This document shows positions 1 through 8,909 of a stretch of 64,000 bases of DNA, in pieces (the first letter of the stretch is position 1; each line of letters opens with the position of its first letter). Origin of the DNA: Arthrobacter sp. AK04 (lineage in GTDB: Bacteria > Actinomycetota > Actinomycetes > Actinomycetales > Micrococcaceae); NCBI RefSeq assembly GCF_021129155.1, contig NZ_JAJOMC010000004.1, forward strand, positions 62,001-126,000. The letters run 5' to 3'. The translations under genes and the position numbers were made by a program. The notes under the pieces are model-generated. The model was not told the origin of the DNA and made no database searches. It saw only the letters and a program-made list of their open reading frames with translations.

Positions 1-1866
1 TTCATCCCCAAGGGCATGGGCACGCCACACCCTGAAAACGTGGCGAAGACCGCGGTGGTACTTGAACTCGGGTTCAAAAAGTTCGAGGTCGTCCATGAGC
101 TTGCTTGCCGTCCGGACGTTTCCTGCCCGGATCTCGTTGTCCACAGCCAGGAACAGGGCCGTTTCCCGCCAGTTCACATGGGCGTCCCGTGTGGAGGTCC
201 GCACCATGGCAAAGAGCTCCTGCGCCTGGTCATAGCGCTCCGCGTAGCTGTAGGCGCGGCCCTGGATCAGGAGGCCTGCCACGGAACTGCCCTCAAGGCT
301 GTACTTGCGTCCGGGCTGCACTCCGTCGCCGCTGGTGGACTCCGTGAGCAGCCGCGCCCGTTCCATGAGCTCAAGGCACTCGGCCGATGCCGACTCCCGG
401 AAATTGCCGGCGTACTGGAGAAGGTCGCACGCATCCTGGAATTCCCAGCGTTCCGCGTAGTACACGGCGGCGACGGCGAGGAGGTTGGCGGCGAAGCCAG
501 GATCATGCTGGCCGAATTCCTTCACCAGGCGCAGCACCATGCTGGCGCGGACTGCTCCGCCCTGGATGAAGTCGATTTCGAAGGAGAGCCCCGTCAGCCG
601 GAGGATCAAGGCAGGATTCCGGGTCACCCGCTGTGCCCACTCCAGGTAGCGCCTGGCGTAAACGAACTCACCCCGGTTGAACAGCAGTTCCGCGATTGCC
701 GCCAGGCGTGCCGCGGTTTCCGCTTCCCACGGGTTGATGGTCAGGGCGCGTTCGACGTATTCCACCGCGAAGGACAGTTCGCCGCCGCGGATCAGGTCCA
801 CGGCATGGCGGAGCAGGCCGAAGGGGGTCTGCCGTTCCAGTGCGGTGAAGCTCAGATGCCACCTGCGGGCGTAAGGGTCAGTGTCCTGGCAGGCTTCCGC
901 CAGCGCCCGATGGTTGGCGGTGCGGACTGCAGGGGTCATGGCACCAAAAACATACCCGCGAAGCAGCTGGTCCCGGATTGCAAGGTGCGGGCCTGTGCGG
1001 TGCACGATCCCGCAGGCGAGCAGCTCGTCCACGCCGGTCCATACGTCCTTGCTGATCTTTTCCAGCGTGGTGATGTCGCTCCGGCATGAAAGGGACAGCA
1101 GATCCAGGACATTCCGTGCGGGCACGGTCAGGCCGCCCACCACCAGGGCGAATTCCGCCTCGAAGCTGCCGTTGCCGGGAAGGGGAACCGGGAGGGCGAA
1201 CTTTCCCTCCGCCTGCCGCTCCAGCAGCCGGCCGTAGAGTTCGACGGCGGCGAGCGGGTTTCCACGGGTTGCTGCGGCAACTGCGTGGGCAGCCGCCGTC
1301 GTGGTTTGCCTTGCGGGTATCGCCTCAAGCATCCGCACTGTGTCGCTGTAGCTCAGCGTTTGCAGGTGCAGCACGGCCAGCCCGCTGAAGGGGCTGTCAG
1401 GCATCTCGTCACGGAGGCAGACGAACATGGCAATGTCTGTCCCGGACAGGCGACGGGCCAGGAAGCCAATAACAGCCTGGCTGCTCGGATCCAGCTGGTC
1501 TGCGTCGTCAATGACGATGACCGTCCGGGAGGATGCACGCTGGTGCAGGCCGTTGAGGAGCATTGAGGAGATGGCCGGCACGTCCAGGGCCCCGGCAGTA
1601 TCGCGCAGGAGCTCGTCAGCGATTCTGTTCAGGACGGGATCATCCATGGCGTTGAGGAGGGCAGTGACGCCGGACAGCGGCCAGTCCGATTCGAACGCGC
1701 TTGCTCCGAGGAAAACGGTTTTGTAGTCGGAAAGTGTGGGGATCTCTGAGAGCAAGGCCGACTTTCCAACCCCGTGGCCGCCGATCACCGCCAGGGCCGT
1801 GTCCTTGGGACCGCGAATCACTGAAAGAAGCCTGTCCAGCTCCTTGTTTCGCCCTAACAATGACAT
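1..1866 (-). CDS. AAA-type ATP-binding transcriptional regulator, LuxR/LAL-like, C-terminus cut by window edge
   Basis: The reverse strand is open for 622 codons from ATG at 1866 to the window edge, with no stop, so the protein is partial. It begins MSLLGRNKEL and has a Walker A motif GGHGVGKS at residues 29-36 and a Walker B strand VIVIDD at 116-121. The rest is helical and TPR-like, with many ALA and LEU repeats. This is the layout of large ATP-binding regulators whose C-terminal LuxR-type helix-turn-helix would lie outside the window, so DNA binding is inferred. It is transcribed away from the polysaccharide operon at 2311 across a shared 444-base promoter region, which makes it a candidate local regulator. 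Other signal-transduction ATPases of the STAND class remain possible. Confidence 0.75.
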   Translation of the reverse strand, partial: MSLLGRNKELDRLLSVIRGPKDTALAVIGGHGVGKSALLSEIPTLSDYKTVFLGASAFESDWPLSGVTALLNAMDDPVLNRIADELLRDTAGALDVPAISSMLLNGLHQRASSRTVIVIDDADQLDPSSQAVIGFLARRLSGTDIAMFVCLRDEMPDSPFSGLAVLHLQTLSYSDTVRMLEAIPARQTTTAAAHAVAAATRGNPLAAVELYGRLLERQAEGKFALPVPLPGNGSFEAEFALVVGGLTVPARNVLDLLSLSCRSDITTLEKISKDVWTGVDELLACGIVHRTGPHLAIRDQLLRGYVFGAMTPAVRTANHRALAEACQDTDPYARRWHLSFTALERQTPFGLLRHAVDLIRGGELSFAVEYVERALTINPWEAETAARLAAIAELLFNRGEFVYARRYLEWAQRVTRNPALILRLTGLSFEIDFIQGGAVRASMVLRLVKEFGQHDPGFAANLLAVAAVYYAERWEFQDACDLLQYAGNFRESASAECLELMERARLLTESTSGDGVQPGRKYSLEGSSVAGLLIQGRAYSYAERYDQAQELFAMVRTSTRDAHVNWRETALFLAVDNEIRAGNVRTASKLMDDLELFEPEFKYHRGLRHVFRVWRAHALGDE

Positions 1867-2310
1867 GGGTCCCCAATCCTCGAAGAAGGAGACCACATTC
1901 TTACGTTAGTAGTTGTTCCAATACTGCACGCCGCCATCCGGTTATGGATAACCATTAGGTCGGCAGGCTTTCGGTTTGCACCTCCAGCACGGTTCCCAGC
2001 CGTTAAGCGAATATAGCCCTGAATTTAGGCAACGCGCCATATATAGTTCACTTAGTATTGGCTCAAGATCACCCCTGCTTTTCCTCAAGGAGGCAGCGGA
2101 GGCCCTACCTACCTAATCGCCCGCAGGCCACCTCCTCCCCTACCTAATGCCCGCGGCGGCCAGCCAGCTACCTATGCCCGGCGGAGGCAGCAGCAGGATG
2201 CCCTTTACCTACGTACTACAGGGAGCTGGGGCGGAAAAATGTGAGTACCCACTACTCGTGCCAGCCCATTAGGTAGGGGGTAGGCTCTCGGGACTGCCAT
2301 CGGATCAGCG
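1867..2310. promoter_or_regulatory. Divergent promoter region with an array of ACCTAAT-type motifs
   Basis: No coding frame is supported in these 444 bases. The stretch is unusually AT-rich in parts (for example 2010-2060). It carries the heptamer ACCTAAT four times: reverse at 1954-1960, forward at 2111-2117 and 2142-2148, and reverse at 2268-2274. Close variants TACCTATGCCCG and TACCTACGTAC lie at 2169 and 2207. A perfect palindrome GGTTAT-GG-ATAACC is at 1940-1953. The position between a regulator and a biosynthetic operon suggests operator sites, but this is inference. Confidence 0.5.
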
Positions 2311-4302
2311 GTGCCTGCCGGCGTGCGGCGGGCAGGCGCCGTCGAAATTCCAACCTATCAAGAAGTGGTGAGCGAATTGCCGAATTCCCCCCAACTTCCG
2401 GTTTCCTATTCGGAGCCGGAATTTGCCAGAGAATATTCAAGCGGCAACAATGCGCGTGCCATTCCAGAGATTAATTCGGCGCTGATTTCCGTGTTCCGTG
2501 AGCTCGATAAGTCCGGGATGCCGTGGGTTCTGTTGAGGGGAGTGGAGGACCTGGTCCGCCCGGCGGGGGACGTCGACCTGCTCGTTTCTGCCGAGCTGGT
2601 GCCGGGACTGGACCGCCTTGTTGCCGGCGTGGGATTCCGCCGCGTCGTAGCACTGGGCCATGGGAGCCACCGCTTCTACTTCCGCTACCTCTCCGAAGAG
2701 GATCTTTGGATCAAACTGGACGTGGTTTCGGATATCAGCTTCGGGCAGTTCCAGGAGCTTGGGACTGCCCTCGCAGCCGGTTGCCTGCGGCGGCGCGTGG
2801 CCGTGGGGCCGTTGTGGCTGCCGGAAGCCCAGGACCAGGCCTGGCTGCACATCCTGCACCTGGTGCTGGACAAGGGTGAGATTACTCCGGCCAAGGCCCC
2901 CGCAGCCCGTTCCGCAGCTGCCGTGGCGACGGTGGAAAATCCAGTAGCCCTGTTCCTGGACCGGAAGTTCGGGGCCGGAACAGCCGGGAAGCTCCTCAAC
3001 CTGCTGCAGTCCGGAACTTTCGATGACATCCCTGAAACCGCGGCAGGGCTGAAAAGCCGTTGGACGGGCACCCGGGTTCCGCCCCGGGTCACCAGTTTGG
3101 CCAACAGGGTGCTGAGGCGGGTGGGTCCAAAGCTCAAGGGCCGGGGGCCGGTTGTCGGAGTGCTGGCCCCTGACGGCGCGGGCAAGACCACCCTGCTCCA
3201 CGGCCTCCGCTCCACCTGCCCCCTGCCTTCTGCCTACGTCTACATGGGCCTGTGGAGCGCCAGCCCCATGGACCGGTGGCTCCAGAAGATCCGCGGCGGG
3301 TTCCTGGCCAGGAAGGTCTTCAGGATATTCCGGGCCGGACTTGCCGCCAGGTACTACTCCCTCCGGGGCCGCGTGGTGCTGATGGACCGCCTCGCCTTCG
3401 ATGTCCTCCTCCCCGGCTCGCGGACGGAAAGCCGTTTGGCTGCGTTGACGGATGCGCTGGCCCTCCGGTTCCAGCCGCGCCCTGACCTCGTCCTGGTGCT
3501 TGATGTCCCCGGCGAGGTCATGTTTGCCAGGAAAGGCGAACACAGTCCCCAAAAGCTGGAGGAATGGCGCAAAGCATATCTGGAGCTGGCCGAGGAAATT
3601 CCCTCGGCGCACGTCCTGGATGCCAGCCAGACAGAGTCCGCGGTCCGCGTGAAGGCCAGCAGGCTCTTGTGGAATGTCGCCGCACCCAAGGGGATGGACG
3701 TGGGTGGTGCCGCGGAACCTCTCCCCCTGCACCTGTGGATGCTGCTGGACTGGCGTTTCCTGCTTCCCGTAAGCCAGCCCGAACAACTTGGTTATGGCGG
3801 CCGGCTCAGCAGTGATGCGGTGGCGGCGATCAGCCTGCTGGACCCGTCCGCCCGCCGTATAGAGCCGTCTTCCGGACCCGTTCCGGAGAATGAATTCGAC
3901 GTCGTCCTGCTCTCTGAACCGGACGCACGGCTGTTTACCGGTGCTGCCGCTTCCCTCCGGCCGGGGGGCTGGATCTGCCTGCAGGTGCGGCGCTCCCTCG
4001 GTTCCCGTCCTGGCCCGCAGACCCTCGCAGGGTGGAAGCGCACGCTGGAGCGGTCAGGCTTCGATGACGTGGCGGTCTATTGGCATGTGCCATCCCTTGA
4101 ACGGCCGGCCCGTTTTGTACCCACGGCGTCGAGGACCGCGGTACTCGATACCCTGTCGCATTATTCGGGCGTACGCTTTGGAAAAGCCAAGGCTGCGATC
4201 GGGAGGCTGGCACTGAACCTGGGCATGTTCAATGTGGCCGCTGCAGAAGGCACCGTGATTGGCCGGCGGTCACTGGAAGCCGGCCGGCTGGAGTCGCTGT
4301 GA
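2311..4302 (+). CDS. Three-domain protein: nucleotidyltransferase-like, thymidylate-kinase-like P-loop kinase, methyltransferase-like
   Basis: The 663-residue protein has three recognisable parts. Residues about 50-200 resemble the uncharacterised nucleotidyltransferase family (LLRGVEDLV, then RPAGDVDLLV at 83-92 and IKLDVV near 134-139, the acidic metal-binding pattern). Residues 280-450 form a thymidylate-kinase-like P-loop domain with APDGAGKTT at 286-294, MDR at 358-360 and LVLVLDVPGEV near 392. Residues about 465-625 resemble the second half of a SAM-dependent methyltransferase (FDVVLLSEPD, SLRPGGWICLQV), without a clear glycine-rich motif I. The GTG at 2311 is the longest start; GTG at 2365 or 2368 is equally plausible because residues 1-45 look unstructured. 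It overlaps the next gene by four bases, so the two are probably translationally coupled. Substrate unknown; a role in modifying a polysaccharide precursor is inferred from context. Confidence 0.7.
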   Translation: MPAGVRRAGAVEIPTYQEVVSELPNSPQLPVSYSEPEFAREYSSGNNARAIPEINSALISVFRELDKSGMPWVLLRGVEDLVRPAGDVDLLVSAELVPGLDRLVAGVGFRRVVALGHGSHRFYFRYLSEEDLWIKLDVVSDISFGQFQELGTALAAGCLRRRVAVGPLWLPEAQDQAWLHILHLVLDKGEITPAKAPAARSAAAVATVENPVALFLDRKFGAGTAGKLLNLLQSGTFDDIPETAAGLKSRWTGTRVPPRVTSLANRVLRRVGPKLKGRGPVVGVLAPDGAGKTTLLHGLRSTCPLPSAYVYMGLWSASPMDRWLQKIRGGFLARKVFRIFRAGLAARYYSLRGRVVLMDRLAFDVLLPGSRTESRLAALTDALALRFQPRPDLVLVLDVPGEVMFARKGEHSPQKLEEWRKAYLELAEEIPSAHVLDASQTESAVRVKASRLLWNVAAPKGMDVGGAAEPLPLHLWMLLDWRFLLPVSQPEQLGYGGRLSSDAVAAISLLDPSARRIEPSSGPVPENEFDVVLLSEPDARLFTGAAASLRPGGWICLQVRRSLGSRPGPQTLAGWKRTLERSGFDDVAVYWHVPSLERPARFVPTASRTAVLDTLSHYSGVRFGKAKAAIGRLALNLGMFNVAAAEGTVIGRRSLEAGRLESL

Positions 4303-5324
4303 AATATATCGACCAGATCCTCCGCGATAACTACCGGGCGCTCGATCTCAAGAAGTACGGCCTCACCGGCCAGTGGGACACCCTTCTGCTGACGCCGCAG
4401 TTTGTCACCTCCCGCCACGTTGTGGCCCTCGTTTATTCCACGGACGCCCAGGTTCCCCGGCTTGTGGTCAAGATCCCCCGCCAGCCTGGAGACAACGAAA
4501 GCGTGCGCAAGGAATCCGATGTCCTGCTGCAGCTCAAGGCGCTTGGGGTGGGGGCCGAACAGGGTGCTCCTGAGGTTGTGGGAGTGCTGGACGTCGGGGG
4601 ACAGACAATACTGATCGAGACTGCCGTGGTGGGCAGCCTGCTGGAGCCCCACCTCGTTGTGCAGGACTTCCCCCGCGCCCTTGACGCCGGCCTGAACTTC
4701 GTCGCTGCACTGCCCTGCACCAGATCGGTGCCGGAAAATGCGGACTGGTACCACCGGACCATCACCAGCCCTTTGGCTGAGCTGGCCTCGCTGTTGCCGG
4801 CTGACACGGAAGTGGCCCGGCTGATCGACCGCACCCACCAGGTGTTGGCGCCAATGCGCGCCGAGCAGCTTCCGGCAGTCGTGGAACACGGAGACCTCAG
4901 CTACCAGAACCTCTTCCTGCAGCCGAACGGCCGCCTCCAGGTGGTGGACTGGGAACGTTCGCGCCTCGATGGCCTTCCTGCCCATGACCTGATCTTCTAC
5001 CTGCAGTACATCGGCCAGTCGCAGGAGGATGCGTTGTCTTCCCGCCGCCTGCAGCTCCGCGCCTTCGAGAACGCCTTCAGTCCCGGTGGGTGGGCCCTGG
5101 CGCCCCTGGCACAACACCTTCGGCTGCGCAACGTGGAACCGGAACTGCTTCCCTACCTGGTGATCGCAACGTGGGCGCGGTCTGCAGCAACAATGGCCTA
5201 CCGGCTGGCCGGCCAGTCCGTGCAGAACGGGGACACCGGCCACGTCCAGGCCGCAGTGACGGCGGACCGCGACTTCTGGCTCTGGCGCCATGCGGTCACC
5301 TCCTGGGCAGCGGTTCCTGCCTAG
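4299..5324 (+). CDS. APH-fold (aminoglycoside phosphotransferase family) kinase
   Basis: The 341-residue protein has the Brenner-type kinase motif HGDLSYQN at 197-204, the metal-binding motif VVDWER at 215-220 and a candidate ATP-anchoring lysine in LVVKIPR near 58. Family members phosphorylate small molecules such as choline, sugars or antibiotics. The start is GTG at 4299, overlapping the stop of the preceding gene (GTGA). Its partner's own kinase-like and nucleotidyltransferase-like domains suggest the pair activates or decorates a sugar or amino-alcohol building block of the polysaccharide. An antibiotic-resistance role is unlikely given this setting. The substrate cannot be read from the sequence. 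Confidence 0.75.
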   Translation: MKYIDQILRDNYRALDLKKYGLTGQWDTLLLTPQFVTSRHVVALVYSTDAQVPRLVVKIPRQPGDNESVRKESDVLLQLKALGVGAEQGAPEVVGVLDVGGQTILIETAVVGSLLEPHLVVQDFPRALDAGLNFVAALPCTRSVPENADWYHRTITSPLAELASLLPADTEVARLIDRTHQVLAPMRAEQLPAVVEHGDLSYQNLFLQPNGRLQVVDWERSRLDGLPAHDLIFYLQYIGQSQEDALSSRRLQLRAFENAFSPGGWALAPLAQHLRLRNVEPELLPYLVIATWARSAATMAYRLAGQSVQNGDTGHVQAAVTADRDFWLWRHAVTSWAAVPA

Positions 5325-5374
5325 GGCTGCGACAGCCGCTTAGTTGCCTGCAAATTCGACAGTCTGGGGAGAAG

Positions 5375-6892
5375 ATGTACACCAAGGAAACGGCCTCCGA
5401 GTTCTCGCCCAGGCTGGACATCATCCCTTTCCTGCTGTTCGCCGGCGGGCTGGTGCTCATCACAATCGCCGCGAGCCTCGGTTCGATGGCGATCCTTGCC
5501 GCGGTCGCGGCAGTGGTCTTTTTCTCCGTCATAGCGCAACTGATTCACCGCCTGGCTGAGCGCAAGGCCGAGATTTCGTTTTTCCTGATCATTCCCACGA
5601 TCATGTCAGCGACGCAAAACGTCTATCTGACTGCCGTTGCGGGTGCCCTGGACAGTGGACGGCTTCAGTTCGCCATCATCCTGAACTTCCTTTTCTCGGT
5701 TGCGCTGTATCTGGTCCTGATCGCGACTCGAAAGCCAGCTTCCGGGCATGCCCTTCGGAAGCTGATCAAAGCCGTGACAACCGGCCTGGCCATCCTTGTC
5801 CTCTACGGGGCTGCCACCGTTGTTTTGTTCCAGCATGATCTGGTGGCGGCAGCGGCCTCCTCAAGGAACATCGTGGCTCCCTTCCTGTTCCTCCTCATCG
5901 GCCTGCATGCCAGCGTCTGGGCCAAGCATGCCGTGTACCTCCGCTACCTGGTAATGCTGGGTTTCGTGGCGGTTGTCTTCGGCTTCATTGAAGCGAATAC
6001 GCCCGATTTCTGGCAGACCCTCGACCTCCGGAGCCTGTGGGAGAAGAAGGGAATCTCTGTCCAGCAGGACTCCGGCCTGCCTAAAAACTTCTTTGCTTCA
6101 GAGCAGGTGGTTCCCGGCGAGTTCCTGAGGCGCATGGCAGGCCCCTTCGCGGACCCGGTAAATTTCGGAACCTTCCTCTTCGCCGTGTTCATGGCGGCTT
6201 GGTATCTCCGCGGGCTGCTATGCCAGATCGCAACCGTGGCAGCGATGGTCCTGGCCGTCAGTAAGGGTGCACTCCTTGGCCTGATCGTGTTTTTCGCATT
6301 TTGGACCCGCTACTACGCATCGAGAACCAGCCACCTCATTGCCCTGGTGCTGCTGGCTGCCGGTGCCTACAACTTTTATTTGTTTACCGTTTCCAGTTCA
6401 ACAGGCAGTACAGCGGCACACATCGGCGGGTTCACCGCGGCCTTTGTTGAGTTCCCGCAGCATCCCCTCGGGCGCGGACTGGGCAGCTCCGGAGTCCTCG
6501 CCGGCCTGTTTTCAGAAGGGTCTGAGTCGACGTCAGCCGTGACAGAGAGCGGACTAGGCATGGTGATCGGTCAACTTGGGATAGTAGGACTGGCCGTGTA
6601 CCTGGTGTTCTTCTTCCAGCTGTCGAAATATGTCCTTCAGATCAAAAACCTGCGCGACAAGACTTTGGCAGCGGGCCTCCTGGGCGGTTTCCTCCTGAAT
6701 GCCGCCTTCAATGAGGTAGCGCTCAGTCCCAACTCGGCAGCGCCGTATTTCATCATCCTGGGCCTGGTCATCGGCTCAGACCTGGCGGCGAAAGAGGAGT
6801 TGGACGCCGTGCCTGCCCTCCAGCTCGAGGGAGACACCCCGTCTATACGGGACCTGGGGCGGGAAGGGCCCCTCCGGGCCAGGCAGGCGTAG
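5375..6892 (+). CDS. O-antigen ligase/polymerase-like membrane protein (Wzy type)
   Basis: The 505-residue protein is almost entirely hydrophobic with about 10-12 predicted membrane spans. It carries a long extracytoplasmic loop rich in charged residues (FWQTLDLRSLWEKKG) before a segment MAGPFADPVNFGTFLF, and ends with a SAVTESGLGMVIGQLGIVGL segment. This is the pattern of Wzy polymerases and O-antigen ligases. The start is ATG at 5375, seven bases or so after GGGGAGAAG; a longer in-frame opening back to 5090 overlaps the kinase gene and lacks these features. Probably the last gene of the 2311 operon. It would polymerise repeat units outside the membrane, or transfer the glycan to an acceptor. 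Confidence 0.75.
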   Translation: MYTKETASEFSPRLDIIPFLLFAGGLVLITIAASLGSMAILAAVAAVVFFSVIAQLIHRLAERKAEISFFLIIPTIMSATQNVYLTAVAGALDSGRLQFAIILNFLFSVALYLVLIATRKPASGHALRKLIKAVTTGLAILVLYGAATVVLFQHDLVAAAASSRNIVAPFLFLLIGLHASVWAKHAVYLRYLVMLGFVAVVFGFIEANTPDFWQTLDLRSLWEKKGISVQQDSGLPKNFFASEQVVPGEFLRRMAGPFADPVNFGTFLFAVFMAAWYLRGLLCQIATVAAMVLAVSKGALLGLIVFFAFWTRYYASRTSHLIALVLLAAGAYNFYLFTVSSSTGSTAAHIGGFTAAFVEFPQHPLGRGLGSSGVLAGLFSEGSESTSAVTESGLGMVIGQLGIVGLAVYLVFFFQLSKYVLQIKNLRDKTLAAGLLGGFLLNAAFNEVALSPNSAAPYFIILGLVIGSDLAAKEELDAVPALQLEGDTPSIRDLGREGPLRARQA

Positions 6893-7008
6893 GCGGGCAC
6901 GTCCAGGCGGCGGCCTGCGTCCTGCCTGGCCGGACCGCCGTCGTGCTTTGTGTCCTGCGTCAGCGGTGGGCGATGAGGTAGCTGATTCAAAGCCTTTGGT
7001 GCTGTCAG

Positions 7009-7028
7009 CAGGCTCCACGAAGAGCCTG
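7009..7028. terminator. Hairpin between convergent genes
   Basis: A perfect 7-base stem CAGGCTC/GAGCCTG with loop CACGAA lies between the convergent polymerase (ends 6892) and flippase (ends 7152) genes. There is no good U-tract, so it may act with Rho or not at all. The rest of 6893-7151 shows nothing else I can support. Confidence 0.4.
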
Positions 7029-7151
7029 TTGCGGGTTGACTGCCGGGAGGCCTTCATCCAGCTGGCCCGGCGGCCAGTGCCAGCACCCCAAGTTCCGCCG
7101 GCAAGGGACGCGGCCGCCTGTCCGCCTGGGTGATGGTGTGCCCGGGTCCTT

Positions 7152-8621
7152 CTATTCAGCGGTGGCATCCTGCCGGCGGCGGACGAGGTGCAGCAACTCG
7201 TTGTGCAGCGCTGGGAATCCAAACCGGAGGACGCCGTACACGGCGGCTATGGCGGTCACAAAAACCAGCGCTGCTGTGAGGGGAGCCCCCAAATAGAGTT
7301 GCAGGAAGATGATGGATCCGGCCCCGGCCACGGCGAGACTGCAGGCAAAGGCCGGCAGAACAGCGCGCAGCATTGCTTTTGGTCCGATGTGGAGCACCCT
7401 GGCAGCTACTGTCTGCATCCCGACGGCAAAGAGCAGCGCTGTTGCCATTTGGGCGCACGCGACGGCGATGATCCCCCACTGGGCCGCCACGAGCAGGACG
7501 GGCACCAGCACGGCCAGCCGGATGAGTGAGAACGTGATGGAGATGCCGGGGCGGCCTATTGCCTTGTAGACGTCGTTCGCCCCTGCGCCGAGGGAGCGTG
7601 CTGCCGCATACAGGGCCAGGAACACGAGCGGAATGACAGACTTAGACCATTGGCCGCCAAAGACCAGCGGGACGAGGATCGGCGCCAGCACTGCCAGCCC
7701 GACGCCGGCCGTCATGCCGTAAAGGGACTGTACGCGGACACCCTTCAGATAGCCGTCGCGCAACCGTTCCGGCTGGTGCTGCACCTGGGTGTACAGCGGG
7801 AACAGGACCGTGGAGAGAACAAAAAAGACGTTGATGATCAGGGCTTCGGGAAGCCTGAAGGCCAGCGTGTAATAGCCCAGGGCCTGGGCCCCAAGGATCA
7901 CGCCGATGATCACATAGTCGATGTCGAAGATGAGCCGCGCAAGGAGGTTGCTGCCTGCCACCGGAACCCCGAATTTGAGGTTTGCCCGGAGGGCGTCCTT
8001 GGCCACGCGCCAGATCTGCCAGGGAGCGCCCTTGCGGACAAGCCACCAGCACGTCGCTGCGTAGGCAACCGCCCCTGCCGCGGTACCCGCCGCGAGCGAG
8101 AAGGCGCCATACCCTGCGAAGGCGAGGACCAGGCTGAGTACTCCCGTGACGAGCGCCCGGATGATCGGGGCCACAGCCAGTCTCCTGAACAGCAGGTCGC
8201 GCCGCAGCAGGGCTTCCGGAACCGCGCCCAGTGACGTTGCCAGCACGGCGATGGACAGCACCTGCACCAGGGGGCCCACGTCTGGCAGCTGGAAGAGTCC
8301 GGCAATCCATGGCGCCGAAAAGAACGTCAGGAGTGAAAGGGATGTGCCAAGGAGCACGGAAACCAGCAGCGCCGAGCGGGCGGCGACGCCAGAGGCGGGC
8401 AAATAGACCAGCGCCTGCGCGACGCCGGCATCGGCGACGGTTTCGACGTAGGCCATGAGGACCAGTGCCGCGGCCACAAGGCCGTACTGTTCAGGCGAGA
8501 GGAGGCGTGCGAGCACGATCGTGGTGATGAGGACGATCGCCTTCCCGCCCACCAGGGCAAGCCCCTGCCACACCGCGCCCCGGAAGCCGACACGGGCAAG
8601 TCCACCAGCAACGTTCGTCAT
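7152..8621 (-). CDS. Lipopolysaccharide/exopolysaccharide flippase, WzxC/TuaB-like
   Basis: The 489-residue integral membrane protein opens with AVWQGLALVGGKAIVLITTIVLARLLSPEQYGL, the typical start of Wzx-type flippases of the MOP superfamily (PST subgroup), and continues through about 14 hydrophobic spans with YYTLAFRLPEALI in the centre. It would move lipid-linked repeat units across the membrane. The start ATG at 8621 is preceded by AGGAAGG. It is transcribed against the polymerase upstream and diverges from the glycosyltransferase at 8910, so this locus is not a single operon. The family call is firm; the substrate is not known. Confidence 0.9.
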   Translation of the reverse strand: MTNVAGGLARVGFRGAVWQGLALVGGKAIVLITTIVLARLLSPEQYGLVAAALVLMAYVETVADAGVAQALVYLPASGVAARSALLVSVLLGTSLSLLTFFSAPWIAGLFQLPDVGPLVQVLSIAVLATSLGAVPEALLRRDLLFRRLAVAPIIRALVTGVLSLVLAFAGYGAFSLAAGTAAGAVAYAATCWWLVRKGAPWQIWRVAKDALRANLKFGVPVAGSNLLARLIFDIDYVIIGVILGAQALGYYTLAFRLPEALIINVFFVLSTVLFPLYTQVQHQPERLRDGYLKGVRVQSLYGMTAGVGLAVLAPILVPLVFGGQWSKSVIPLVFLALYAAARSLGAGANDVYKAIGRPGISITFSLIRLAVLVPVLLVAAQWGIIAVACAQMATALLFAVGMQTVAARVLHIGPKAMLRAVLPAFACSLAVAGAGSIIFLQLYLGAPLTAALVFVTAIAAVYGVLRFGFPALHNELLHLVRRRQDATAE

Positions 8622-8689
8622 GGGTTGGAGCCTTCCTGTGGCCTCATTGCAAAAGTTTACTGTCTGGGTGTGGCCCGTCGGGAGGAATT

Positions 8690-8797
8690 AACAGTAATTG
8701 AGCAGTTATTGAGCTAAATGCTGTTCCGCTGCATCTGAAGCGTCGAGCGGGAGTCATTGCGCGCCCCCGTGACTGGAAAACGAATTGTTTGCTCAAT
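8690..8797. promoter_or_regulatory. ATTGAGC repeats in the divergent flippase/glycosyltransferase promoter region
   Basis: Two adjacent 11-base direct repeats, AGTAATTGAGC (8693-8703) and AGTTATTGAGC (8704-8714), sit head to tail exactly one helical turn apart. An inverted AATTGAGC is at 8790-8797. They lie in the 288-base gap between divergent genes starting at 8621 and 8910. The arrangement suggests a regulator binding site; no regulator is identified. Confidence 0.4.
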
Positions 8798-8909
8798 TTC
8801 CAGGTCCTCGTCAGGGAGGCTGGTGCATACTGTTGTCAGGGCCGGACATATCCATTTTGTGGGAGCGTACCGCCCGATTTTCGTCCCTCTGGTGCAAGAG
8901 CGGAGTAAC

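Noticed and set aside
16..1089. Long rightward open frame opposite the first gene
   Set aside because: It is a GC-driven antisense shadow of the reverse-strand ATPase, which has clear Walker motifs.
2437..3786. 449-residue leftward frame
   Set aside because: Opposite strand of the three-domain protein; no family resemblance and no ribosome binding site.
4161..5291. Leftward frame over the APH kinase
   Set aside because: Antisense shadow; the forward frame has HGDLSYQN and VVDWER motifs.
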